DNA of 51,539 nucleotides, taken from positions 67,918 to 119,456 of the forward strand of contig PQXE01000002.1 of the NCBI GenBank assembly GCA_003194495.1. Direction: 5' to 3'. Under the pieces are notes generated by a model that saw only the letters and a list, made by a program, of their open reading frames with translations, was not told where the DNA came from and ran no database searches. This stretch comes from Deltaproteobacteria bacterium. Lineage in GTDB: Bacteria > Desulfobacterota > Dissulfuribacteria > Dissulfuribacterales > UBA3076. Below, piece after piece: positions 25,147 through 33,658 of this stretch. A program made the position numbers and the translations under genes. The first letter of the stretch is position 1. Each line of letters starts with the position of its first letter.

Positions 25147-25809
25147 ATGTTCACAGAAAAGGAAAGGGAAGTAAAGGAACTCATAGATAAACACGTTCAA
25201 AAGGTAGGTAAGTGTCTAGCCTGTTTTGAGAGTTGTTTTGAGGCCTATTTTCTAGGAGAATTTGGCAAAGCCCAAACAATTCATGAAAGCTGCGATCATA
25301 TTGAGACCGAAGCCGATGTCCAGCGCAGAGAGATTGGCGACCACCTTTTCTCCGGGGCCTTTCTCCCTATTGAGCGAAAAGATATCTATATGATGACCGA
25401 GTTTGTGGACAAGATAGCCAATAAGGCCGAAACAGCCTCTGATGTGGTGGTGTACCAGAGCCCGGAAGTCCCGGAGGCCTATGTGAAGACCCTCCGCGAG
25501 ATCGTTGAGATCATAATGGAGATGTTTCGTATTTTTCAAGATGCTGTGAACCTCTTTGCACCCTATGATGCTTTGCAGGTACATGACGTCCTTGCTGCCA
25601 TTAAGGAAAAGATCAACTCTATTGGTGTCATGGAATCAGAGATTGACAAAAAGGAGGAGGCCCTGTTGATAACCATTTTCCACTCTGATCTTCCTCTTGC
25701 CAACAAGATCCAGATGGAGAATTTCCTCCGACGGATTGCAGAGATTTCAGACGTAATTGAAGACGCAGCTGATCGTCTCTATGTCCTTGTGATTCGCGAG
25801 AGGATATGA
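25147..25809 (+). CDS. DUF47/PhoU-like protein
   Basis: 220 residues, all helical. Typical DUF47 features are paired helices with acidic metal-contact motifs: HESCDHIETEADVQRREIG and DKIANKAETASDVV in the first half, MESEIDKKEEALL and EISDVIEDAADRL in the second. These proteins accompany phosphate transporters and are thought to bind metal clusters and regulate uptake. The start was set at ATG 25147 with AGCGGAGG upstream. The Na/Pi cotransporter gene follows 64 bp later, which supports the role. Confidence 0.85.
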   Translation: MFTEKEREVKELIDKHVQKVGKCLACFESCFEAYFLGEFGKAQTIHESCDHIETEADVQRREIGDHLFSGAFLPIERKDIYMMTEFVDKIANKAETASDVVVYQSPEVPEAYVKTLREIVEIIMEMFRIFQDAVNLFAPYDALQVHDVLAAIKEKINSIGVMESEIDKKEEALLITIFHSDLPLANKIQMENFLRRIAEISDVIEDAADRLYVLVIRERI

Positions 25810-25873
25810 AGTTTGCCAAAACAGATCAAGAGGCTGAAGTTTTTTTTGAAGTCCCCCAGAGAGGTGAATCCCC

Positions 25874-27295
25874 ATGAAGACCATCCTGTTTCAGGTCTTT
25901 GGAGGACTCGGGCTCTTTCTTTATGGTCTGCACCTCATGAGCGACAGCCTCCAGAAAGTGGTCGGCGACAGGATGAAAAAGGTGCTGGGGACCATTACAA
26001 AACGTCCTGTTTACGGCTTGCTCTTCGGCGCTATTGTAACCGGAATTCTTCAGAGCAGCAGTGCCACTACTGTCATGATCGTTGGTCTCATTAATGCAGG
26101 ACTTATTAATTTTTTCCAGTCAATAGGAGTAATCCTTGGGGCGAATATAGGGACCACTATAACAGCCCAACTTGTTGCCTTTAACCCTGAACAATGGGCA
26201 CTTCCGGCCATAGGGCTGGGAATGGTCCTGCATTTATTCTTTAAGGACGCCAAGGTCAAGGATAGCGGATTGATCCTGCTTGGTTTTGGAATACTGTTTC
26301 TTGGCCTTGTTCTTATGAAAAAGGCGATCCCCACTGAGTCGCACCATATTATTAAGGACCTTTTTTTGTTGAGCAGCGGAAGCCTGAAGGGAATTCTGAT
26401 AGGTCTGACAGTGGGGACAATTGCCACGGCAATTGTTCAGAGCAGCAGCGTTACAGTGAGCATTCTGGTCATGCTTGCGTCTCAGGGCATGGTGGGTGAT
26501 TTGAAAGAAGCGATTCCTCTGATCCTGGGCTGCAATATCGGGACCTGCATAACAGCGCTCATTGCCAGCATTGGTACTGACGTTGATTCTAAACGTGCGG
26601 CGATTTCACATACTTTTTTTAATTTTTTCGGTGTATTTCTGACCCTGGTGATCTTCTACCGGTTTTATCTCTGGGTAATTCCTAAAATGGGTGGGAGCCT
26701 CGCCCACCAGATTGCCAATATTCACGTAATGATAAAGTTAATGGACGCCTTTTTGTTCCTGCCGGTCGTGGGACATTTTTCAAGGTTCATTTGCTGGATT
26801 ATCCCTGCCAAGGCGGTTGAAAAACCCGGCATAGAGACCCCGCAATATCTTGATGACAAGTTTGTTGAAGAACCTGTTATTGCCATTGAGCTGGCAATCA
26901 AGGAAATAGTCAGGCTTGGTGAAGTCTCCCGGAATATGATAAAGTATGCCATGGATGGATTTATGTACAATGACAATGTACTCCTGGACCGGGTGGAAGA
27001 GTATGGAAGGGGTGTCCAAAGCCTGCGGGAGGCCATTTCCCGGTATGTGATCCAGATTTCACAGCAAGACCTGAGTGAGGAAGAGGCAGAGAGAATACCG
27101 ATGTTGATACTTTCTGTTAACAACTTTGAACGCGTGGCCGACCATTCTTTGAAGTTGTTGGAGCTCGGGCGCACCAAGGTATCCAAGAATATTCCCCTGA
27201 TGGGCAGCGCCTTAAATGAACTCAAAAGAATCTATCGCGAAGTGGACACCATGCTTACCGAGGTAAGCAGGTACCTGCCTGAGTTTAAGCGTTAA
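25874..27295 (+). CDS. Na+/phosphate cotransporter (NptA/PNaS family) with PhoU-like tail
   Basis: 473 residues. It has the two inverted-repeat QSSS motifs of the family: LQSSSATTVMIVGLINAG and VQSSSVTVSILVMLASQG, each followed by a glycine-rich segment (LGANIGTTIT, LGCNIGTCIT). About eight membrane segments end near residue 310. The C-terminal ~150 residues form a PhoU-like helical domain (VEEYGRGVQSLREAIS, NFERVADHSLKLLE). It imports phosphate coupled to sodium at the inner membrane. It probably forms an operon with the upstream DUF47 gene. Confidence 0.9.
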   Translation: MKTILFQVFGGLGLFLYGLHLMSDSLQKVVGDRMKKVLGTITKRPVYGLLFGAIVTGILQSSSATTVMIVGLINAGLINFFQSIGVILGANIGTTITAQLVAFNPEQWALPAIGLGMVLHLFFKDAKVKDSGLILLGFGILFLGLVLMKKAIPTESHHIIKDLFLLSSGSLKGILIGLTVGTIATAIVQSSSVTVSILVMLASQGMVGDLKEAIPLILGCNIGTCITALIASIGTDVDSKRAAISHTFFNFFGVFLTLVIFYRFYLWVIPKMGGSLAHQIANIHVMIKLMDAFLFLPVVGHFSRFICWIIPAKAVEKPGIETPQYLDDKFVEEPVIAIELAIKEIVRLGEVSRNMIKYAMDGFMYNDNVLLDRVEEYGRGVQSLREAISRYVIQISQQDLSEEEAERIPMLILSVNNFERVADHSLKLLELGRTKVSKNIPLMGSALNELKRIYREVDTMLTEVSRYLPEFKR

Positions 27296-27319
27296 TGAGG
27301 GATTGAAGAACACAGGCCA

Positions 27320-27787
27320 ATGATATTATTTGGAAACAAAAAAGACAAAAAATCAGATGTCAACCCTTTAGTTATAATTTTATTTGCAGGAATTGTTATT
27401 GGATTTTATGGAATTTACAAAATCTACAAGGGTTATGAGTCACAGAACTGGCCAACGACACAAGGAAAAATCATAAAGTCGCGCATAGCCGGTGCCAAGA
27501 GGATTATAGGCCGCAGGGCATTTATTAAGTACGAATATTCCGTAGATGGCAAACATTATGTAAGTTCCCAAATATCCTATACTTTGATAATCGGCGATTA
27601 CAGTGGCGCTATAGAAATCCTGAGGGAATACCCTGAAGGCAAAATCGTTACTGTCCACTATAACCCTGACAATTTAATGGACGCTGTCCTGAAAACAGAG
27701 ATATCAGGACGACTCGCCTGGCTCTTTATTCTCAGTGTTCTCGCCATTATACTGGGCCTGAGGGGCTTGAAATGGCAGAGGTTTTGA
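27320..27787 (+). CDS. DUF3592 membrane protein
   Basis: 155 residues with an N-terminal TM (LVIILFAGIVIGFYGIYKIY), a soluble beta-rich middle (NWPTTQGKIIKSRI, EYSVDGKHYVSS, VTVHYNPDN) and a C-terminal TM (LAWLFILSVLAIILGL). The W-P-x-x-x-G-x-I and V-x-Y-N-P motifs are those of DUF3592. The function is unknown. It follows the phosphate transporter by 24 bp. Confidence 0.8.
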   Translation: MILFGNKKDKKSDVNPLVIILFAGIVIGFYGIYKIYKGYESQNWPTTQGKIIKSRIAGAKRIIGRRAFIKYEYSVDGKHYVSSQISYTLIIGDYSGAIEILREYPEGKIVTVHYNPDNLMDAVLKTEISGRLAWLFILSVLAIILGLRGLKWQRF

Positions 27788-27832
27788 GGGCCATAAGTGC
27801 TAAGATGTTTTGTAAATGTTTATTTAAAAGAT

Positions 27833-28040
27833 GAACGTCCAACATCGAACATCGAACGTCCAACATCGAACATCGAACGTCCAACATCGAATGAAAAACG
27901 AATATTCAATACCTAACATTCACCGACTATTTTTGTATAATCGAGCAACCTGATCAGCAGCCTTTCTTCCCAGTCATACGTCTGTTTCTTCATCTTTTCT
28001 CATTCAACGTTCGATGTTGGACGTTCGATGTTCGATGTTC
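27833..28040. repeat. Inverted gaac/atcgaac repeat arms around a gene remnant
   Basis: Left arm 27833-27891 repeats gaacgtccaacatc and gaacatc units. The right arm 28003-28040 is the exact inversion of the same units. They flank ~110 bp that carry a small fragment of a four-helix-bundle gene on the minus strand. The arms could form a long hairpin. The layout suggests a mobile repeat unit that once carried the gene, or repeat arrays that accumulate around it. Confidence 0.75.
27913..27993 (-). pseudogene. Remnant of a four-helix-bundle (23S rRNA IVS-type) protein gene
   Basis: A 26-codon minus-strand frame starting MKKQTYDWEERLLIRL resembles the N-terminus of four-helix-bundle/S23 proteins, which typically begin with a K-x-Y-D-L-E-x-R-L motif. 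It then diverges and stops, so almost the whole gene is lost. These proteins are linked to rRNA intervening sequences and are frequent in this phylum. The match is short, so the call is tentative. Confidence 0.45.
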
Positions 28041-28041
28041 A

Positions 28042-28788
28042 TTAGGACTTCTTCTTAATTCTGCTTAACAGCAACCAGATTGCAGCGATCACAAGCGCGC
28101 TCGTGAAGACGTGTGAAAGGAGTTTGTCAAAATTGATCTGTGAAATAATGGGTATGGAATCCGTTATTCGAGGTTTATATTCCATGTCTTTGTCTAAATA
28201 AATATTGTTCACAATATCTTCAAACAGCTTACGGTATTCATTGAAATCCTTTTCTTCAGCATAACATATTATCTGGATGCAGCCCTTCCTGGTCAGCTTT
28301 GTAGCTATGAGACCTTTTACCTTTTCCGCGTCTGCCAGGAAAGTCATCCATAAAGTATGATCATCCGGATCGTACAGGACCTCTCCCACCTTTGTATTCG
28401 GAATCCCACTAATATTTTCCTCGATTGGTGTAGATCCTTCCCCCTCGCTCCTATTTTCTTTACTTAATTTTTTCATCTTGCCTTCAGGAATTCGGCCTGA
28501 CTTGTTCAGCCAAATAAGCATGTACGGGCATGCAAACCAATGCTCAGCGCCGGATAATTGAAAACCATAATCATATGCAGATTTTTCCGCATCAGGTGCG
28601 GTCAGTTGCAACTTCCTGGAGTGTTCATCCAGGATTTCACCTGGAATCCAGACCCAGTTGTGCGGCAGTTTTAACGTGAAACCTTCTTTTGCATTGAACC
28701 TCTGGGTAAACTCAGTTCCGGAGACAATATTGGCCAAAACAAAGACAACCGATATGATGATGAATATTCGTCCTATGTGCTTTATCAT
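28042..28788 (-). CDS. Exported protein with C-terminal membrane anchor, unknown function
   Basis: 248 residues. An N-terminal signal segment (IGRIFIIISVVFVLANIVSG) precedes a beta-rich domain that starts FNAKEGFTLKLPHNWVWIPG, a pattern common to extracytoplasmic PsbP/DUF-type folds. The C-terminus has one TM (SALVIAAIWLLLS) followed by a Lys-rich tail (RIKKKS), so the protein would be anchored with its bulk outside. I do not recognise a family. Its 3' end abuts the inverted gaac repeat arm. It is divergent from the universal stress gene. Confidence 0.6.
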   Translation of the reverse strand: MIKHIGRIFIIISVVFVLANIVSGTEFTQRFNAKEGFTLKLPHNWVWIPGEILDEHSRKLQLTAPDAEKSAYDYGFQLSGAEHWFACPYMLIWLNKSGRIPEGKMKKLSKENRSEGEGSTPIEENISGIPNTKVGEVLYDPDDHTLWMTFLADAEKVKGLIATKLTRKGCIQIICYAEEKDFNEYRKLFEDIVNNIYLDKDMEYKPRITDSIPIISQINFDKLLSHVFTSALVIAAIWLLLSRIKKKS

Positions 28789-28927
28789 TTCCGGACCCCT
28801 GAATTTTTACAATAATACGCTATTCTCCCAGAACCCATTATTCCAGTATTCCGGTATTCATACATTCAAATTGGGGCGAAGCCCCTAAGTTCCATTATTT
28901 TTTCAAAGGATAATAATTTATTTTACA

Positions 28928-28956
28928 TTGACATGGAGATAATGTCGTTATAAAAA
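28928..28956 (+). promoter_or_regulatory. Candidate sigma70 promoter for the universal stress gene
   Basis: TTGACA at 28928-28933 is a consensus -35 box. TATAAA/TAAAAA at 28949-28956 gives a spacer of 15-17 bp. The start codon follows at 28993. The surrounding DNA is AT-rich, and a second TATAAT at 28962 has no matching -35. Confidence 0.5.
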
Positions 28957-28992
28957 TAAACTATAATATACTAGCGAGAGGAGACTTTGAGT

Positions 28993-29445
28993 ATGATAAT
29001 TGAACACGGAGCTTGTCCCTTAACCCGCGGAGAAAAACTTTTGGTGGCCCTTGATGGGTCAGAACATGCCTATAAGGCCCTTGATCAGGCAATCAGCTTA
29101 GCTAAAGTCTGCAATAGTTCCATTTACTTAATTTCCGTGCTTGATCTCTATCCTGGTCAAATGGCGTTGGCACCGCTTCTTGAAGAAAAGATGTCAGAGG
29201 AAATCCGTGAGACCCTGGAAAAAGGTAAAGAAATTGTTGAAAAAGAAAACCTCTCATGCGAAACTATCGTACACATGGGGGGGACGGCCCATGAATTTAT
29301 TGTTAAGGAGGCCAAAGATAAGGGCATAGATCTTATTGTAATGGGTAGCCATGGAAGGACCGGACTTTCAAAATTGCTGGTGGGAAGTGTCACCGAGAGA
29401 GTGATAGGGCATGCTCCTTGTGCCGTGATGGTAACTCCCAAGTAG
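28993..29445 (+). CDS. Universal stress protein (UspA family)
   Basis: 150 residues, single Usp domain. The strand LLVALDGSEHAYKAL opens the nucleotide-binding fold. The ATP-binding signature is at the end: VMGSHGRTGLSKLLVGSVTE (G-2x-G-9x-G-S/T type), then APCAVMVTP. An ATP-binding stress protein is the likely role. ATG 28993 has GGAG nine bases upstream; an in-frame TTG at 28987 is too close to that site. Confidence 0.9.
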   Translation: MIIEHGACPLTRGEKLLVALDGSEHAYKALDQAISLAKVCNSSIYLISVLDLYPGQMALAPLLEEKMSEEIRETLEKGKEIVEKENLSCETIVHMGGTAHEFIVKEAKDKGIDLIVMGSHGRTGLSKLLVGSVTERVIGHAPCAVMVTPK

Positions 29446-29520
29446 CTAAACCACTACGAACGATGAACTACGAACTATGAACCACCCTTGTGCCGTGGTG
29501 GTAACTCCGAAGTAGCTAAA
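29416..29520 (+). repeat. Tandem 70-bp duplication of the stress gene's 3' end
   Basis: The last 35 bp around the stop codon (29416-29450) recur with two differences at 29486-29520. The intervening ~35 bp is made of gaactacgaa/ctatgaac phrase repeats. It is a local duplication of a gene end together with filler repeat. Confidence 0.75.
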
Positions 29521-29541
29521 GCCGGTCTTCAATAATTTATA

Positions 29542-29580
29542 GGCTCTCTCAGTGAAAATTGAGAGGGCCTTTTTTGTTTT
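29542..29580 (+). terminator. Rho-independent terminator
   Basis: A 10-bp stem ggctctctca/tgagagggcc (one G-U) is followed by ttttttgtttt. It ends transcription from the universal stress gene. Confidence 0.88.
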
Positions 29581-29630
29581 CATCTTGGCATGGTGTTAAT
29601 GAGATAGTGGACGAGTGAATGACGCGCACA

Positions 29631-29674
29631 AAAAAGGCCTGTACTGCTGCTATAGAGCAGCAATACAGGCCTTT
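29631..29674 (-). terminator. Long hairpin, terminator of the TauE/SafE operon
   Basis: The stem aaaggcctgt/acaggccttt is extended by gctgct/agcagc around a short loop. On the minus strand it is followed by a run of T residues (a-run cacaaaaaa on +), so it most likely ends the leftward operon. Confidence 0.75.
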
Positions 29675-29715
29675 CGTTCATTTTAGTCTGTGCTGTAGGA
29701 CTTAAGCTAATGTCC

Positions 29716-30135
29716 TTATACTATACCTATCATAGAAACCGAGATTAGTAACGCAACCCAGAGCGACAATACAAAAAAGAGTGGATTTCCCTCCTTTAAA
29801 AAGCAAAAGGAGGCAGCTATGAGTCCATACAGACCGACGCTGCAGCCCAAAGCCAAACCAGCTTGTGTAAATCCGTCACCCATCCCGAAGTTAGCCAGAT
29901 AGAAGTGCCCTCCAGGGAACCCTCCACCTACTTCCTGCCAGATGGTTTCAGGGCTCTTGCCCTCAAAAATCCCGGCAAAAAGAAAATGCGGGTTCAATAT
30001 ATTGTTTTCCACATTTTTAATTGATATAAAAGGCCCTATCGAGCATATTATGGCTGCCACCACAGTAACCCAATAGACTATCTCACCATAAACGAGTTGT
30101 GAGGCCGGCATTTTGGGTCTTTCTTCAACACTCAT
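29716..30135 (-). CDS. Small membrane protein partner of the TauE/SafE exporter
   Basis: 139 residues with three predicted membrane helices: VYWVTVVAAIICSIGPFISI, GLALGCSVGLYGLIAASFCF and PLFFVLSLWVALLISVSMIG. The loop between the first two is conserved-looking (PGGHFYLANFGMGDGFTQAG). ATG 30135 has GGAGG eight bases upstream; an in-frame GTG at 30144 overlaps that site. It lies 15 bp after the exporter gene. Small membrane proteins often accompany TauE/SafE genes, but I cannot name this one. Confidence 0.6.
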   Translation of the reverse strand: MSVEERPKMPASQLVYGEIVYWVTVVAAIICSIGPFISIKNVENNILNPHFLFAGIFEGKSPETIWQEVGGGFPGGHFYLANFGMGDGFTQAGLALGCSVGLYGLIAASFCFLKEGNPLFFVLSLWVALLISVSMIGIV

Positions 30136-30150
30136 ATCATTCACCTCCTA

Positions 30151-31245
30151 TCAGCCTTCTGCTTTCATATATCTGACTATTGATACAATGACTACCGCAA
30201 AGATAGTGACAAACACCACACCATTGATCCAGAGCGGGACCGTCCCGATAACTCCCAACATGGTCAGTCCCTTGGTCAGCAGTCCAAAGCATGCGAAAAA
30301 CATGAATCCGATCAACAAATACCTGACAAATCCGGCCTTGACTTTGATAAGTATCAATGCTCCCAGTAGTCCTCCCAGCACCTGACCCACCAGCCACGGG
30401 GCCGCAAATACCGGAATTATGGCTCCCATCAGAAGATATGGCCACACTGCAATGCAATCACCCATGCCAAGAAGGACTCCGCTATTGGCAGCCGCCACCT
30501 TGAGCGGTACACACATTATAAGGTTCTGTGCCGGCACTATCGCCCAGCCCGCTCCCAGACCGAAAAAGCCGGAAAGCATGCCGACCCCGATAATAGCTGC
30601 AAGCACACCCCCTGCTCTTGTCAGCGGGTAATCTATGACCTTTCCCAAAGACGCCTCATAATAAGGCTGGGTCATTTTCAGCTTTTTGGTAAACCCGTCA
30701 ATCTTCTTTACTTCAGGCCACTCTATCTTCTTACCACCCACAATGAAATAGACAGCAAGTGAAAAGAGAATAACCCCAAGGGAGATCCTGACAACTCCTT
30801 CACCGGTGGCCCCCAAATGTTTGGCAACATATATCGCACCCTGAGCACCGGTAAATGCCCCTACTCCATAAGCAGCAGCACAAAAGACGCAGATTTTGAG
30901 ATTGGCCAGTCCACCCCTCATAAATGGTCCTGTCGAAATCAGCCCACTAAACATGGCCACGATAAGACCTGTTGCCCTCACTATCAAACTGTCAACAGAT
31001 GTGAAAGCCAGCATGAAAGGTGTAAATAGAACACCTCCGCCGATCCCGCCGATAACAGCAACCAGGGCAATGCCAAAGCTCAGAAAAAAGAACCCGGCCA
31101 GCCATCCGACAATAGTCAACCCGGACATACCACCGGGTGGTGTCTCGAGTCCCTGGCCTATTAGATACATACCTATGAATGAAATGATGAGTACGGCCAG
31201 CATTATGTTGCATTCCAGCCATGGAGACTTAAACATTTTGCTCAT
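30151..31245 (-). CDS. TauE/SafE-family sulfite/sulfonate exporter
   Basis: 364 residues with about nine hydrophobic segments. The two homologous glycine-rich halves are visible: IGGIGGGVLFTPFMLAF in the first, and GMLSGFFGLGAGWAIVPAQN in the second, the usual family signature. A cytoplasmic loop (KKIEWPEVKKIDGFTKKLK) separates them. These permeases move sulfite, sulfoacetate or similar anions; in a sulfate-reducer-like genome a sulfur-anion role is likely but unproven. The start ATG overlaps the stop of a 47-codon gene. Confidence 0.87.
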   Translation of the reverse strand: MSKMFKSPWLECNIMLAVLIISFIGMYLIGQGLETPPGGMSGLTIVGWLAGFFFLSFGIALVAVIGGIGGGVLFTPFMLAFTSVDSLIVRATGLIVAMFSGLISTGPFMRGGLANLKICVFCAAAYGVGAFTGAQGAIYVAKHLGATGEGVVRISLGVILFSLAVYFIVGGKKIEWPEVKKIDGFTKKLKMTQPYYEASLGKVIDYPLTRAGGVLAAIIGVGMLSGFFGLGAGWAIVPAQNLIMCVPLKVAAANSGVLLGMGDCIAVWPYLLMGAIIPVFAAPWLVGQVLGGLLGALILIKVKAGFVRYLLIGFMFFACFGLLTKGLTMLGVIGTVPLWINGVVFVTIFAVVIVSIVRYMKAEG

Positions 31246-31385
31246 TTTCTTTCACTCCCTCCTTGGTGAATTTTTGAACGAGCTCCTAACATACAACAGA
31301 GAGAAACATACGAAAGAGACATATCGACAACCCCACCAGTCATGAATGTCAGTTCAGCAAAAGGACTTTTAAAGAACTTCCTCAT
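31242..31385 (-). CDS. 47-residue small protein, leader gene of the TauE/SafE operon
   Basis: A minus-strand ORF from ATG 31385 has a good GAGGGAGGAG site and ends in an ATGA overlap with the exporter start. Its N-terminus, MRKFFKSPFAELTFM, mirrors that of the exporter itself, MSKMFKSPWLECNIM, so it may derive from a duplication of the exporter 5' end. The rest contains VVDMSLSYVSLCCMLGA, weakly hydrophobic. It is probably translated and coupled to the exporter; the function is unknown. Confidence 0.55.
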   Translation of the reverse strand: MRKFFKSPFAELTFMTGGVVDMSLSYVSLCCMLGARSKIHQGGSERK

Positions 31386-31680
31386 GTTTGATCTCCTCCC
31401 TCATATAATCTCCTGCTTGAAAATCTAACTTCCTGCTTTTTAATGTTATACACCTCCTTCCCATATCCTTTTAATACATGCATGAATAATCGCCTAGCAT
31501 ACGACATATCCGATGTCAACCGGATTGCCTGATAAAATTTTACAACACTCCCAAAATAAGATATTACACGACACTCGCCTATAGTAAAGCATAAATTTCA
31601 TCTGACACCGTGTAATATTCAGGAAAAAGTAGGCGTTCACGGTCTGTCGGTTACGGCCCGATCGCGACCCACCCACCACA
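31386..31680. other. Gap upstream of the TauE/SafE operon
   Basis: This 295-bp stretch contains the upstream region of the leftward operon. It is AT-rich, with gttcacgg/cggttac motifs near 31635-31655 that resemble parts of the neighbouring 115-bp element. I see no gene. Confidence 0.4.
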
Positions 31681-31795
31681 CTGTAAGCGTTTACAGGGTA
31701 CTGCTGATGCGAGGCGTACGGGTACGCAGGCGTACTCCCTTGTACTTCAAGTGCCCGACAACAAAGCAGGTGCGGTGCCCTGTGAACGGTTACAA
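31681..31795 (+). mobile_element. 115-bp MITE-like element, copy 1
   Basis: Ends ctgtaagcgtttacaggg and ccctgtgaacggttaca are imperfect inverted repeats. The centre has gcgaggcgtacgggtacgc and gtgcccgacaacaaagca. A nearly identical copy lies inverted at 38726-38840. There is no coding capacity, so if it moves it must do so in trans. The 381 bp between this and the next gene hold nothing else I can name. Confidence 0.8.
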
Positions 31796-32176
31796 ATATT
31801 TTTTGGTATTATCTATCAGTTAATCTACCGGTTTTGGTTGACGTCGGTATGACTGCATACTATGATCGTTTTTCGAATCAAAGGGCCATTAAACGGTAGC
31901 GTAGAAGCATTAAAGCAGGGAGGAGAATTTTTCCAAGAGACCAAAAGTTTTTGAATTCCCATTCAGTCATAAGCTGTTCACATGATTTTTATCTCTTTTT
32001 TTTATTTTTAAAAAGCGAGTTAAAGGTAATGGATAGGACTGAATACTGAAACCAAGTGAAGGGGAAGAATATTTTGTAAAAATGTCTAAAATAGACCATT
32101 AGATGCTCATTAGAGACCTTTTGGTCTTTAGAGAAAACCCTGTGATCAAAAAGTAATTCAGAGGAGATATCGGGTA

Positions 32177-33520
32177 ATGACGGGACATGGCGCCGCAGAG
32201 GCAGTATCACCAACTTCAATTACATTTATACTATCATCTGTCATTTTTGTAGTGACTTTTGCACTGATCCTTACAGAAAAGGTGCACAGGACGGTCATCG
32301 GCATGTTCGGTGCCGTAGTAATGGTGACCGCAGGGATTTTCTTACACTTTTACAGCCCTGGTGAAGCCCTGCGCTGCATTGATTTCAACACAATAGGATT
32401 GCTCCTGGGCATGATGACCATAGTGGCGATCCTGGAAGGAACCGGCGCCTTCCAGTACCTGGCGATCCTCTCAGCCAAGAAGACCAAAGGTGATCCATGG
32501 AAACTGGTCGTGGTACTGGGGACGATTACCACTCTGGTATCCCTGATTCTTGACAATGTTACCACTGTTGTTCTCATAGCCCCGGTAACCATAATCATTG
32601 CAAGAATTTTAGAGGTCAGCGCCGCCCCCACCCTGATGGCAGAGGCATTATTGTCGGACACGGGCGGCGTTGCCACCCTGGTCGGTGACCCGCCGAATAT
32701 TATGATCGGCAGCGCCGCACCTTTCACGTTCAACGACTTTATATTCCATATTGCCCCGATAGTAGTAGTTGCATGGTTTATCACCCTGTTTTGCTTGAAG
32801 TTTATCTTCAAAAAGGAGCTGGCCGTAAAGCCGAAAAATATTGACAAGCTCATGAAGATGAATGAATGGGATGCCATGAAGGACTGGAAGACCTGCAAGA
32901 TCGTAATGGGTGTCCTGTGTCTGGTCGTGGTAATATTTTTCGTCCACCATGCTATTCACATGCCCCCTTCGATGGTCGCTCTGATCGGTGCTTCCATATG
33001 TCTCATACTGATAACACCTACACGAGATCCCCAACCCATTCTGGAAAAGGTCGAGTGGAGCGTTTTGTTGTTCTTTGCCGCCCTGTTTGTCATAGTAGGG
33101 GGCATGGAGCACTCGGGGGTCCTGGGATATCTGGCCACCAGCGTTTCCGGGCTGGCTCACGGCAATCTCGTAGTGGCGGCCGTGGTCATCATGTGGGTCT
33201 CGGCCGTTATGTCTGCTGCTGTTGACAATATCCCCTTTACCATGGCCATGATCCCTGTTATCCAGAACCTGGAAACACTTGGCGTGCCGGTGAATATATT
33301 ATGGTGGTCCCTGGCGCTGGGTGTGGGTTTCGGCGGCAACGGGACTCCTATCGGATCTACTGCCAATGTCGTCGTGGTGGCCAAGAGTGAGCAGACCGAC
33401 GACCCGATCACCTTTGTACGCTGGTTCAAGTCCGGCAGCATAATAATGCTCGTGACATGTATTGTTGCCACGCTCGCAATTATCCTATTCCCAGGCTGGT
33501 TGTCCGGACCGCACAGGTAA
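32177..33520 (+). CDS. ArsB/NhaD-type (SLC13-like) ion permease
   Basis: 447 residues with roughly 11 membrane helices. Ion-transporter-superfamily motifs include EGTGAFQYLAI, LDNVTTVVLIAPVTI, SDTGGVATLVGDPPNIMIG in the first half and AAVDNIPFTMAMIPV, GFGGNGTPIGSTANVVVV in the second; the paired GDPPN and GTPIGSTAN hairpins are family hallmarks. Substrates in this family include Na+/H+, arsenite and dicarboxylates, and sequence alone does not decide. AGGAGAT at good spacing supports ATG 32177. The CBS/USP gene follows, perhaps as its regulator. Confidence 0.85.
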   Translation: MTGHGAAEAVSPTSITFILSSVIFVVTFALILTEKVHRTVIGMFGAVVMVTAGIFLHFYSPGEALRCIDFNTIGLLLGMMTIVAILEGTGAFQYLAILSAKKTKGDPWKLVVVLGTITTLVSLILDNVTTVVLIAPVTIIIARILEVSAAPTLMAEALLSDTGGVATLVGDPPNIMIGSAAPFTFNDFIFHIAPIVVVAWFITLFCLKFIFKKELAVKPKNIDKLMKMNEWDAMKDWKTCKIVMGVLCLVVVIFFVHHAIHMPPSMVALIGASICLILITPTRDPQPILEKVEWSVLLFFAALFVIVGGMEHSGVLGYLATSVSGLAHGNLVVAAVVIMWVSAVMSAAVDNIPFTMAMIPVIQNLETLGVPVNILWWSLALGVGFGGNGTPIGSTANVVVVAKSEQTDDPITFVRWFKSGSIIMLVTCIVATLAIILFPGWLSGPHR

Positions 33521-33658
33521 GATCAATGGCAACAGATACACGAAATATTGTCTGCAAGACCTTGTTTATCAGGACCGGGTTGAGGCGTCGGCTTTCTCCT
33601 GCTCTCCGGTCAGAGGTCTCTTGAATGCACGCTTAATTTTATCAGAGGAAATATAGAT

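Noticed and set aside
27833..28040. CRISPR-like array
   Set aside because: Short phrase repeats without unique spacers, arranged as inverted arms; no cas genes nearby.
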